Source: Sphingomonas sp. A2-49
GTDB taxonomy: Bacteria > Pseudomonadota > Alphaproteobacteria > Sphingomonadales > Sphingomonadaceae
DNA length: 64,000 nucleotides
NCBI RefSeq assembly: GCF_025548555.1
Contig: NZ_JAJLPA010000011.1
Coordinates: forward strand, 30,995 to 94,994
Reading direction: 5' to 3'
Each line of letters begins with the position of its first letter. The first letter of the stretch is position 1. Shown in pieces: positions 18,478-26,628 of this stretch. Under the pieces are notes generated by a model, which worked only from the letters and a program-made list of their open reading frames with translations, was not told where the DNA came from and did no database searches. Position numbers and translations under genes: made by a program.

Positions 18478-19355
18478 GCCACGGGCTCCGGGATCAGCCG
18501 GTCGAGCGCGAGCGTCGCGACATAGGGACGAAAGCCGGCGGCGCGCTCTTTCGCGTACAGGCGCATGACCTGCGCGGTCGCCGCAGGGTCCCAATAGTCG
18601 AGCGTCGTCAGCACCAGCGCGGGGTTGCGCGCCTGTGCCGCGCGCAGCCGGTCCGCCTGCCACTGCCAGTCGGCATCGCCGAGCAGGTCGTAGCGCTTCG
18701 CGACGAAGTTCCAGCGCGACGCCATCGCCTCGCCAAGCAGGATGTCGATGTTGGGGGCGGCGTCGGGCAGCAGCGCATAGCCGCGGTTGAGCATGATGCG
18801 CATCCGCGGGAAGCGCGACCGCAGCTCTGCGATCAAAGTGGCGGCCGCGGCGATCATGCCGCGGTTGGCGACCGGATCGCGGCGCTCCATCGCCTCCACG
18901 CTGTCGATCGTGTCGATGAAGATCCCGTCATAGCCGAGCGCGAGCACGTCGGGCACGATCCGCTCGACGACCAGCCGGCGCGCGACCGGATGGCGCAGGT
19001 CGAGCATGCGCGCGTCCGGCCAATCGGGATTGGCGGGGCCGAGCGCGCCCGCCTGGTCGAGCGTCGCGACATAGGGGCGGCTGCGCTCCACCTCGCCAAG
19101 GCTGACATAGCCGAGCAACGTCGCGCCGGGTCCGCGCAACGGCGCGATCGGACGCGGATGGTGTGGTTCGAGCACGAGCAGGCGACAGGCACGCGCCAGG
19201 GCCGGGTCGGTCGAGGGGCCGTAGTCGACCGCCCAGCGCCAGTCGGCGTCGCTCGGCCGCGTCTCCGCCGCCAGCGGCGCGCGGACGCCGAGCGCGAGGC
19301 CGAGCGCGCCGAGTGCCAGCACCCGTCGCCGTTCGGGGTTCGCCCGGTCCGTCAC
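18474..19355 (-). CDS. PelA-type glycoside hydrolase domain protein (GH114/GH166-like)
   Basis: A 293-residue exported TIM-barrel enzyme resembling only the N-terminal hydrolase part of PelA, in the endo-alpha-1,4-polygalactosaminidase superfamily. Candidate catalytic acids are Asp148 in DGIFIDT, Glu209 in LLGEAMAS and Asp253 in TTLDYWDP. The N-terminus PERRRVLALGALGLALG is Tat- or Sec-like. GTG 19355 is used because it overlaps the PelG stop by four bases and no ATG lies nearby. No deacetylase region follows; that part is carried by the RTX protein upstream. It probably trims galactosamine-rich polymer in the periplasm. Confidence 0.8.
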   Translation of the reverse strand: MTDRANPERRRVLALGALGLALGVRAPLAAETRPSDADWRWAVDYGPSTDPALARACRLLVLEPHHPRPIAPLRGPGATLLGYVSLGEVERSRPYVATLDQAGALGPANPDWPDARMLDLRHPVARRLVVERIVPDVLALGYDGIFIDTIDSVEAMERRDPVANRGMIAAAATLIAELRSRFPRMRIMLNRGYALLPDAAPNIDILLGEAMASRWNFVAKRYDLLGDADWQWQADRLRAAQARNPALVLTTLDYWDPAATAQVMRLYAKERAAGFRPYVATLALDRLIPEPVA

Positions 19356-20749
19356 AGCAGCCGCCCGCCGTGCCCGACGACCGACGGATTGTTCCCGACG
19401 AACAGCAGATAGGTCAGGTTGACCGTCGCCTCGCCGGCAAGCGCGAGCCCGACCGACGCGCCGACCACCGCGCCCGCCATATAGCCCCAGCCGAAGGCGG
19501 CGAATCCGGCGTCCCATTGCAACACTGTCGCGACCGCGCTGCCGATCGCGAAGAAGGTCCAGGTCAGCAGGATGCGCCCGAACAGGTCGTAATAGGCAAG
19601 CACCACGGTCGTCGCGATCGCCACGATGTGGAAGACCGCGCCGAGAGAGGTCTGGCGGAATGCGAAGATCGCGCGCGCATCGGCGCCGATCAGGTCGAAC
19701 ATCGGCACCGCCAGCACCCAGGCGAGCGCGGCGACCAGCGCCTGGACGAGCACGAGCAGACGCAGCGCGTCGAGCACGGTCCGCAACACCTCGCGCCGTG
19801 CCTCCTCGATCCGGTCGAGCGTCGACGTTCCGGTACACCGCGCGATCAGGTCGCCGAAGGCGCGGTCGAATCGCGTTTCCGCGACGATCAGGATCAGCGT
19901 CAGCCCCGGGACCATGGTCAGCAGGCCGAGGAAGCTGCCCTGGTCGTTGATCGGGTTGAGCCGCAGCAGGCCGATCGCGGGGACGCTCTCGGGCCCCCAC
20001 CACAGCAGCCATTTGTCGACCCAGACCGCCGCGACCGCGGCGATACCGGCGCAGGCGACGATCGTCGCCATGCGCGCGGCGATGGCGTCGCGCGCCGGCA
20101 GCACGGGCGCGGCCGCGAACTGCCGGACGATCACGCGCAGGATCGCCGCCAGCGTCAACCCAACGCCGCCCGCGATCACCGCGAGCACGCCCGCGACGCC
20201 GGGGGCGGGCAGCAACGCCAGCACGACGGATGCCGCCGCGACCCCCGCCAGATAGGCGACCGGTACCGCCCGGTAGCGGCGCAGCGCCGTCAGTAGCGGC
20301 GCGGCGATCCAGATCTGCGTCAGCCACGCGAGCGTCAGCGTCGCCAGCGTCGCCTCGACCGCGGGCAGCGCCGCCAGCCAGCCGAACACCAGGGCCCCTA
20401 GCGCGAGCGCGAGCGCGCCGCCGGCGGCGAGCGCCACCAGCACGATGCCCGTCACGCCGGCGGCATCGCGGGCGAAGATCCGGTCCGCGGCCATGCGCGT
20501 CGCAAGGATCGATATCGGGCCCGCGGCCAGCGCGGACAGGCTGAAGGCATAGATCAGCACCGTCTGGACCGTGCCCCCGCCCCCGGCGTGCAGGTGCAGC
20601 GCCGTCCATCGGTTGAGCAGGCCCATCGCCACCGCGGTTATCATCCACGGCCCCGCGCTGATGACCGCACCGAAGGCGGCGGCGCCGGCGATCCCGCCGA
20701 CGCCGCCGTCCCGCGCGGTCCTCGCCAATTGAAATCCGATTCCGGCCAT
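19352..20749 (-). CDS. pelG: PelG-like polysaccharide transporter
   Basis: A 465-residue integral membrane protein with about 12 helices and the PelG-type N-terminus GIGFQLARTARDGGVGG. PelG (456 residues in Pseudomonas) is a MATE/MOP-like transporter that moves the growing polymer across the inner membrane with PelD, PelE and PelF. The ISAGPWMITAVAMG and FFAIGSAVATVLQWDAG segments are transmembrane. ATG 20749 is only 23 bases after the RTX protein stop, so the two are probably cotranscribed. This is the second strong anchor for the Pel-like assignment. Confidence 0.9.
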   Translation of the reverse strand: MAGIGFQLARTARDGGVGGIAGAAAFGAVISAGPWMITAVAMGLLNRWTALHLHAGGGGTVQTVLIYAFSLSALAAGPISILATRMAADRIFARDAAGVTGIVLVALAAGGALALALGALVFGWLAALPAVEATLATLTLAWLTQIWIAAPLLTALRRYRAVPVAYLAGVAAASVVLALLPAPGVAGVLAVIAGGVGLTLAAILRVIVRQFAAAPVLPARDAIAARMATIVACAGIAAVAAVWVDKWLLWWGPESVPAIGLLRLNPINDQGSFLGLLTMVPGLTLILIVAETRFDRAFGDLIARCTGTSTLDRIEEARREVLRTVLDALRLLVLVQALVAALAWVLAVPMFDLIGADARAIFAFRQTSLGAVFHIVAIATTVVLAYYDLFGRILLTWTFFAIGSAVATVLQWDAGFAAFGWGYMAGAVVGASVGLALAGEATVNLTYLLFVGNNPSVVGHGGRLL

Positions 20750-20772
20750 GACCCAGCGGGCCCTATGTCAGG

Positions 20773-23700
20773 TCACATGAAGAAGTCGTTTGCGGTGAGG
20801 TTATGATGCCCGAGCAGCGCGACCGAAAAGTCCGCCGTCAGCAGCGCACCGGTGTTCCCCTCGACGACGGTATATTCCTTGCCCCCGATCATCTGGTAGC
20901 TGTAGCGCAGCTGCGCGGCGCCGGTGAAGCGTCCGGTGCCGACGAACGAGAACGCCTGGTCGCCGCGCGCCAGCAGCGATTCGTTGGCGTCGATCGCGCT
21001 CAGATCGATCTTGTCCTGGCCGCTGACGAAATCGGTGATGACGTCGCGCAGCGACGAGGCGGCGCTGTCCGACTTGCTTTCGAAGCGGAAGATGTCGTTG
21101 CCTGCACCCCCGGTCAGCGTGTCGGTGCCGCTGCCGCCGATCAGCGTGTCGTTGCCCGCACCGCCGTTGAGCGTGTCGTTGCCGAGCCCGCCGATCAGCC
21201 GGTCGTTGCCGCCCAGGCCGTTGAGCACGTCGTTGCCCCAGCTGCCGTCCAGCACGTCCTGTTCGTTGGTGCCGTTGATCGTGTCGGCGAAGATCGTGCC
21301 CGTCTTCGTGATGCCGACGACGTCGGTCACGCCGATCGACAGCGTCTGCGTGTCGATCGCGCCGCGCGCATCGGTCGCGACGACGGTCACCGCGTAGATA
21401 TTGTCGCGGTTGGCGTCGGTCGGCGCCTCGAAATCGGGCGCCGCGAGGAACTTCAGCACGCCGGTGGTGGCGTCGATCGTGAACGCGCCGCCGTCACCGC
21501 CCGCGGCGATCGAATATTTGATCGAATCGCCCCACACCATGTTGGCGTCGGTCGCGGTGATCGTCGTCACCGCGGTGCCGTTCTCGGCGATCGAGAGCGC
21601 GCCCGTCGTGCCGCCGCCGAACGAGGTCAGCACCGGGCCGACATTCGCCTCGTGCCCGACGGCGACCGCGTGCGTGCCGATCGTGCCGATGTCGATGGTC
21701 AGGATCTCGCCGATCTGGCTGGCGATCTTGCCGCCCGTCACCGTGACCCAGTCGGTGCCCGGCGCCTTGACGTCGACCGTCACCTTGCCTTCGCCGACGA
21801 CCGTGAACGACAGGTCGCGGCCGTCGCCGCTGAGCGCGGTCAGCTCGGCCCGCATCGGCAGCGCGGTGATGTGCGTCACGTCGTCTGCCAGCGCGCCCAT
21901 CGTGATCGTGTAGGTGCCGCCGGTCTTGGGCAGGAACACCTTGTCCGCATCATAGGCGTACCAGCCCGCGACGCTCTTGATGACCTGTCCGCTCGCCTGG
22001 CCGTCGACGTCGAGGCTGAACGTGCCCGTCGTCGCGCCGACCGTCGCGGTGATCGTGTTGCCGACGACGCTCGACGTGATCGTCGTGTTCTGGAACGCGC
22101 TGATCCGCGTCGCCAGATCGGCCAGCGTGATGAATTCGAGGTCGGCCTTCGCCGCCTGCGCGATGAAGTCGGTGAACATCTGCTTGGTGTAGGGGCTGGC
22201 GAGGCCGTCGGCGTTCCAGGCCGTGGGGCCGTAATCGTGCCACGGCCAGACGACGACCGGCGCGTCGCCGTTCTTGGTCAGCGCGGCCAGCTCCTTGGCC
22301 CAGACCGCGCTCGCCTCCGCCACCGTCTTCTTCTGGAATTCGATCAGCGTGAAGTCGAACGAGGTGTTGGGCGCGATATAGACCTTGTCGTCGGCGGCGT
22401 TCTGCGGCGTCATGTAGCCGAAGGCGTTGGGATAGCCCGCGCCGACCCCCGAATAGCCGCCGCTGAGATAGGTGACGTATTTCAGGATTTCCTGGCTGGT
22501 CGCGATCTGCTCGGGCGCGCCGGGAACGGCCGCGCCGCCGACCGTCACGCTCTTGCCGAGGAACGCGCTGAGTTGCTTCTCAAGCTCTGCGCGCGACGTG
22601 CCGAATTCGAACGCGATCTGTGCGTCGGTGAGCAGGTTGGTGTTTTCCGGGTGCGTATAGCTGTGCGAGCCCAGCTCGTTGCCCATGTCGAGCAGCGCCT
22701 TGTAATAGGGCAGCGACACCGCCCAGTCGGTCGACTGCCCCGTTGCCGGGCTGTTGCCGACGTTGACGTAATAGCTGCCGACGAAGTTATAGGTGCTCTT
22801 CCATTCGGTCAGGATCGGGATCAGCTTGTCGTAGATGCCGGCCGCATTGTTGGCGGGGTTGACCTCCTCGCGCTCCTGGCTCTGGTCCATGTCGATGCGG
22901 GCGGCCATCATGCCCGCCTCGCGCGTCATCTGCACGCCGACCGACAGGCCGCTGCCGTGCACCGAATAGTCGATCGCCTTTTGCAGCAGGTTGTCGTCCG
23001 CCATCACCGCTTCGCTGGAGAACAAAACGTTGCGGCCGCCGGTCTGCGTCGCGATCGCGGCGTTGTAGGTCTGGCCGTTGACCGTCTCGGTCGCGATCGT
23101 CGTGCCGGTGCCGCTGACGCTGGTGAAGGCGTTCCAGCCGACCCCGGTGTACTGGCGCACCAATTGTCCGTCCGTATAGCCGTCGAGGACGAGATGCGCG
23201 GGATCGGCCGCCTTGATCGTCACGTCGGCGGGGAAGCCGCCGGTGACGCGCGTCGCGTCGAACAACAGCTTCATGCGCGCGTAGGAATCCCCCGCAAGCG
23301 CCGTATTGTCGGCGCCGTTGGTCATGAACTCGCCCGCCGCGACCAGCCCGATGCCGAACTGCTTCGTGGCCTGTTCCAGCGTCTGCGCGATCGCGTCGGC
23401 CTTGGTCGCTTCGACGTTGCGGAACGAGGGGAAGACGATCGTGTCGTATTTGGCCAGCGTCGCGAGGCTGGTGAGATCGCCCTCGGTCAGGATGTCGAAC
23501 GGCACGCCGGCCTGCATCGCCTGGCTCTGCGCCGCCATGAACAGCTGCGAATAGGCGGTCTTGCTGAAATAGTTGTTTGCGGTCGTGTCCGACCAGACGA
23601 TCGCGATGCGATGATCGGCGGCGGCGACGATCCCGGTGTTGTTGAACACGGTGAACGGGGTCGACGAGTAATTGCCCGGCAGGAACGCATTGTCGTTGAC

Positions 23701-24111
23701 GTCGTAGATCGTGTCGATCGCCTGGGGGTTGCCGATCGCCGCCTTGGGCACGCGGAACTCCACGGTCGTGCGGTCGGCGTTCCACGCCACCTGCAACCCG
23801 CTCGCGACCAGCGTCTGGCCCGCCGCGCCGCTGTACAGTGACACGGTGCCGTCGGCGGCGAAGTTGACGTTGTATTCGGCGCCGCCGGCGAAGCCGAACA
23901 CCTGGTATCCGGTGGCCGCGTTGCGATCCGTGTTGAGCCAGGCCGTGGTGTTAGCGCCGATCGCGGTCGGCGACGTCATCGCGAACACGAAGTCGGCGCC
24001 GTCGGCGCGGGCGTAGATGGCGTAGCCGGCGCCCAGCCCACGATCGATGCGGTCCGCCTGGGTCCAGTCGTTGAGATTGCCGTCAACGATCAGCGGTGCT
24101 GCGCTCGCCAT
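20773..24111 (-). CDS. RTX protein with PelA-type polysaccharide deacetylase region
   Basis: A 1112-residue protein, first gene of the Pel-like operon. ATG 24111 gives MASAAPLIVDG with GGGGACAATTG before it; no Sec signal is present. Domains in order: a CBM9/DOMON-like beta domain (about 8-165), an alpha/beta Rossmann or amidotransferase-like domain (about 167-390), a NodB-like deacetylase (395-690) with Asp407/Asp409, His483 and His487 in SHSYTH, and His625 in WPWHDYG, then beta-rich domains including a cadherin-like one (820-935). Six glycine/aspartate RTX repeats follow (about 955-1008), then a C-terminal type I secretion region ending LTANDFFM. The alpha/beta plus deacetylase order and the Asp/His spacing match the C-terminal part of PelA (CE18). 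It probably de-N-acetylates the polymer outside the cell. Confidence 0.82.
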   Translation of the reverse strand: MASAAPLIVDGNLNDWTQADRIDRGLGAGYAIYARADGADFVFAMTSPTAIGANTTAWLNTDRNAATGYQVFGFAGGAEYNVNFAADGTVSLYSGAAGQTLVASGLQVAWNADRTTVEFRVPKAAIGNPQAIDTIYDVNDNAFLPGNYSSTPFTVFNNTGIVAAADHRIAIVWSDTTANNYFSKTAYSQLFMAAQSQAMQAGVPFDILTEGDLTSLATLAKYDTIVFPSFRNVEATKADAIAQTLEQATKQFGIGLVAAGEFMTNGADNTALAGDSYARMKLLFDATRVTGGFPADVTIKAADPAHLVLDGYTDGQLVRQYTGVGWNAFTSVSGTGTTIATETVNGQTYNAAIATQTGGRNVLFSSEAVMADDNLLQKAIDYSVHGSGLSVGVQMTREAGMMAARIDMDQSQEREEVNPANNAAGIYDKLIPILTEWKSTYNFVGSYYVNVGNSPATGQSTDWAVSLPYYKALLDMGNELGSHSYTHPENTNLLTDAQIAFEFGTSRAELEKQLSAFLGKSVTVGGAAVPGAPEQIATSQEILKYVTYLSGGYSGVGAGYPNAFGYMTPQNAADDKVYIAPNTSFDFTLIEFQKKTVAEASAVWAKELAALTKNGDAPVVVWPWHDYGPTAWNADGLASPYTKQMFTDFIAQAAKADLEFITLADLATRISAFQNTTITSSVVGNTITATVGATTGTFSLDVDGQASGQVIKSVAGWYAYDADKVFLPKTGGTYTITMGALADDVTHITALPMRAELTALSGDGRDLSFTVVGEGKVTVDVKAPGTDWVTVTGGKIASQIGEILTIDIGTIGTHAVAVGHEANVGPVLTSFGGGTTGALSIAENGTAVTTITATDANMVWGDSIKYSIAAGGDGGAFTIDATTGVLKFLAAPDFEAPTDANRDNIYAVTVVATDARGAIDTQTLSIGVTDVVGITKTGTIFADTINGTNEQDVLDGSWGNDVLNGLGGNDRLIGGLGNDTLNGGAGNDTLIGGSGTDTLTGGAGNDIFRFESKSDSAASSLRDVITDFVSGQDKIDLSAIDANESLLARGDQAFSFVGTGRFTGAAQLRYSYQMIGGKEYTVVEGNTGALLTADFSVALLGHHNLTANDFFM

Positions 24112-24468
24112 CAATTGTCCCCATGTTCCCCGACGACGCACGGCCGTTGTGCGCCAGCCCATAGCGGGAATGCCGCATCATGCGAACGTTCGTTAGGACG
24201 ACGTTAAGGTTAGCGTGTATCATTCCGGCACTGCGTGAAAATTGCCGAGCAAATTCAGGCATTAACCATTGCGACACTGCGGCGATTACGGACGTTCCTT
24301 TCGTGTTGTCCGGCGCTATGCTGGTTCTTCGTGCGTGTCCGCGGTGGCTGGTCGTGCGGATAGCCGCCGTGGCTCATGTCGTTTCGCGCCCGGCCCGCCG
24401 CATCGCGGGTGGTGGACTAAGCCGCGGCGAGCGGGCAAGGCGACGGCGCAGCGGCGGGGATACCGATC
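24112..24468. promoter_or_regulatory. Intergenic region, likely divergent promoters
   Basis: This 357-base stretch holds no convincing gene. Bases 24181-24275 are clearly richer in A/T than the surroundings and lie 70-165 bases upstream of the RTX gene start, so the Pel-like operon promoter is probably here; no clear -35/-10 pair could be fixed. It contains a 10-base palindrome CGAACGTTCG at 24183-24192 next to a CtrA-like site. The right part (24300-24468) is GC-rich and shows nothing recognisable before the small gene at 24469. Confidence 0.5.
24192..24207 (-). promoter_or_regulatory. Possible CtrA-like binding site
   Basis: On the minus strand this reads TTAA, seven bases, CTAAC. The alphaproteobacterial CtrA consensus is TTAA-N7-TTAAC, so one position differs. 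It lies 81-96 bases upstream of the RTX/Pel-like operon start in an AT-rich patch of a GC-rich genome. The match may be chance; no second full copy is seen. Confidence 0.3.
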
Positions 24469-24723
24469 ATGGACAGCGGCGATTTTCGCGCGGGGCGTGC
24501 GGAGGGTGTCAGGGACGCACTGGCCATCGTCGAGGCGATGATCGCGCTGGAGGAGGCCAAGCTCGACCAGCCCGCGCCCTATGCGACGCGGACCGCCCGG
24601 CGCACCCGGTGGCAGGCGTATCGCAACGCCGCATCCCGGTTGCGCACGCGGCTGGCGCGCATGACGCGCAACACGCCGGTGACCGCGGAGATCGAGGCGC
24701 GGCTCGACCGGCTCGGCCTCTGA
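24469..24723 (+). CDS. Small hypothetical protein
   Basis: An 84-residue basic, helical protein that I do not recognise. Its codons have the strong G/C third-position bias of real genes here. Residues 1-35 are acidic and helical (RDALAIVEAMIALEEAKLD), and residues 40-70 are Arg-rich (RTARRTRWQAYRNAASRLRTR), which could bind nucleic acid or a protein partner. No good ribosome-binding site precedes ATG 24469. It may share a transcript with the next small gene. No function can be given. Confidence 0.5.
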   Translation: MDSGDFRAGRAEGVRDALAIVEAMIALEEAKLDQPAPYATRTARRTRWQAYRNAASRLRTRLARMTRNTPVTAEIEARLDRLGL

Positions 24724-24800
24724 CCACGACCGCCGGCGATCGATCGGCGTGCGACCATCGCCGGCCCCGTGCGTTTGTCCCGGCTAACAGGAGAGCCGCG

Positions 24801-24992
24801 ATGACCGACCACCCCGACCATGCGACGCCGCCGGAAACCTTCGCCGACCTGCCGATCCAGCCGACCGGATCGGGGGTCGCGGATCTCGAGATCGCCTACG
24901 AACAGATGCAGCTCGCGAACGACGACGAGGCACCGCCAGCCGACGACCGGGTCGGGGAGGACGAGGCGGAAACCGTCGCCCACCCGAGCTGA
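24801..24992 (+). CDS. Small acidic hypothetical protein
   Basis: A 63-residue protein starting at ATG 24801, with a good AACAGGAGA ribosome-binding site at 24786-24794. The sequence is rich in Asp, Glu, Pro and Thr (ANDDEAPPADDRVGEDEAE), has no hydrophobic segment, and is probably disordered. No family is recognised. A GC-rich hairpin follows its stop, so it probably ends a short transcript with the previous small gene. Confidence 0.6.
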   Translation: MTDHPDHATPPETFADLPIQPTGSGVADLEIAYEQMQLANDDEAPPADDRVGEDEAETVAHPS

Positions 24993-24998
24993 CCGACT

Positions 24999-25023
24999 GG
25001 CCGGCGGCGCCGCTGCGCCGGCC
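24999..25023. terminator. Putative bidirectional hairpin terminator
   Basis: An eight-base perfect inverted repeat, GGCCGGCG and CGCCGGCC, with a nine-base loop lies in the 40-base gap between two convergent genes. No T-run follows, which is common in GC-rich genomes. The position between two stop codons supports termination of both transcripts. Confidence 0.45.
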
Positions 25024-25032
25024 GCGGCGCGG

Positions 25033-26520
25033 TCAGGCGGCGGCCCCCACGGCCGTGCCGCGTCGCCGCCGGCGGGCGGCGAAGCCGACCAGCGCGATGC
25101 CCGCGATCGTCATCGCCCAGCTCGCCGGCTCGGGCACGCTGCCGGTGAGTTGCGCATATTCGGCTTCCGAGATCCGGAAGCTGTAGAGGTAGTTCTGGAT
25201 AAGCGCCGTGCCGGTCGGGCAGGGCGCGCCGAGCGCGACCTGCGCCGTGATGCCGGCGCCGCCGCTCGTGCAGACGTCGAACTGCGTTCCGGCGCCGTTC
25301 TGCGTCACCGAGAAATCGTTGTCGGTCGCCAGGATCAGCGTGTAGCTGCCGTCGGCCAGCCGCGGGCCGAACGCGAACCCCTCGATCTTCTCGGGCACGG
25401 TCAGGCCGGCGGCACGCAGCGCGGCGGCGATGTCGAGATAGGGCGTGGCGCTCTTCCCGACCGGAACCACGCCGGCGGGCAGATCGTTCGTCCCGGCGAG
25501 GCTGAGGCCGGCGACGTTGGTCGCGCCGGTGAGGTCGATCCGGTACAACCGCTTCGATCCCACGGGACTTGCCGCGGTGGGGTCGTCGACGCCCAGCCCG
25601 CGATTGTCGCGTTCCAGCACCAGCAGCGTGCCGTTCGACAGCGCCTGGATCGCGGACACGCCGATCGAGCGCCCCTGCGCGCTCGCGGCGAAATCGTTCG
25701 CGGTGCCGTCGATGCGGCCGTTGACGTCGGCGAGGCTTTCGAGCTGGTAGATATACTGGCCCGTCGATTGCCCGCTCGCCACGTCGAACGACACGATCCG
25801 CACGTTCCGGCTGTACCGTCCGTCGGCGTTGGCGCCGTTGCGCCCTTCGTTGACCAGCGGATCCTGGAGGATGGCGTAGGCGGTCTTGCCGTCGGGCGAT
25901 ACCGTAAGCCCTTCGAACCCGCGATTGTCCTGACGGCCGGTGGTGATCGTCGGGCGACCATCGACATAGTTTGTCCCCCCGGCGGCGGTTCGCGGCACGA
26001 GGTTGTCGGGCGTGGCGAAGCTGCGCACGAACACGCCGGCGGGGGTGAATTCGAGCACGGAGGGACCGTATTCGTCGGAAACGAGCAGGTTGCCGTTGGG
26101 CAGGCGCGCGAGCCCTTCGGGATCCAGCGACCCGCCGAGCGTCGCGGCGTTGCCGGTCAGCAGCAGCGGGTTCAGCCCGTTGAACGTCGCACCGTTCGAC
26201 TGGCGGAACAGCGTCGTCGCCTGAACCTGGAAGCCGTCGATGGCGCCGGTGGCGCGATCGATGCCGAGCGAGAAGGTCTGCGTCCGCGGTGCGTAGGGCA
26301 GGACGCCGCCACCGGGTCCGCGATCGCTCATGCCGGTGAACAGCCCGCTTCCCGCGTCGTAGATCAGGTCCGAACCGAAGCCGCCCAGCCGGCTGTTGCC
26401 CGTACCCGACAGGCCCGACAGGTCGACGGCGCCGCCCGCGACGGCATATTGCGAAACGAACGTGGCCGCCCCTGCGGGCGTGGCGAGCAACAGGCCGGCG
26501 ATGATGGCGATTGGACGCAT
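25033..26520 (-). CDS. Esterase-like activity of phytase family protein, PEP-CTERM
   Basis: A 495-residue exported protein. The signal peptide is MRPIAIIAGLLLATPAGA. The central region has beta-propeller-like blocks (DPEGLARLPNGNLLVSDEYGP, DNRGFEGLTVSPDGKTAYA, KIEGFAFGPRL) of the phytase-like esterase family. The C-terminus VPEPASWAMTIAGIALVGF followed by an Arg cluster is a PEPxxWA-type sorting signal: PEP motif, membrane helix, basic tail. Such proteins are processed at the membrane by an exosortase system in exopolysaccharide-producing bacteria, which fits the nearby Pel-like operon. The real substrate is unknown. Confidence 0.88.
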   Translation of the reverse strand: MRPIAIIAGLLLATPAGAATFVSQYAVAGGAVDLSGLSGTGNSRLGGFGSDLIYDAGSGLFTGMSDRGPGGGVLPYAPRTQTFSLGIDRATGAIDGFQVQATTLFRQSNGATFNGLNPLLLTGNAATLGGSLDPEGLARLPNGNLLVSDEYGPSVLEFTPAGVFVRSFATPDNLVPRTAAGGTNYVDGRPTITTGRQDNRGFEGLTVSPDGKTAYAILQDPLVNEGRNGANADGRYSRNVRIVSFDVASGQSTGQYIYQLESLADVNGRIDGTANDFAASAQGRSIGVSAIQALSNGTLLVLERDNRGLGVDDPTAASPVGSKRLYRIDLTGATNVAGLSLAGTNDLPAGVVPVGKSATPYLDIAAALRAAGLTVPEKIEGFAFGPRLADGSYTLILATDNDFSVTQNGAGTQFDVCTSGGAGITAQVALGAPCPTGTALIQNYLYSFRISEAEYAQLTGSVPEPASWAMTIAGIALVGFAARRRRRGTAVGAAA

Positions 26521-26628
26521 GATGGTATCTCCCCGTTAACCAGCCGGGGTAGACACCAGCCGCGTGACACCGGCGCGACGGAACGGCGACAGTATCGCGT
26601 CAGCCGTCGCGCGGGCGCCCGTCGCGGA

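Noticed and set aside
21090..21260. Tandem repeat DNA in the RTX region considered as a possible repeat element or CRISPR-like array
   Set aside because: It is in frame and encodes glycine/aspartate nonapeptides of a calcium-binding RTX domain, without spacers or identical repeats.
20803..23841. A 1012-codon open frame on the plus strand opposite the RTX gene
   Set aside because: High-GC antisense artefact: the translation is a His/Arg/Asp-rich low-complexity string with no family pattern, and the minus-strand frame encodes clear domains.
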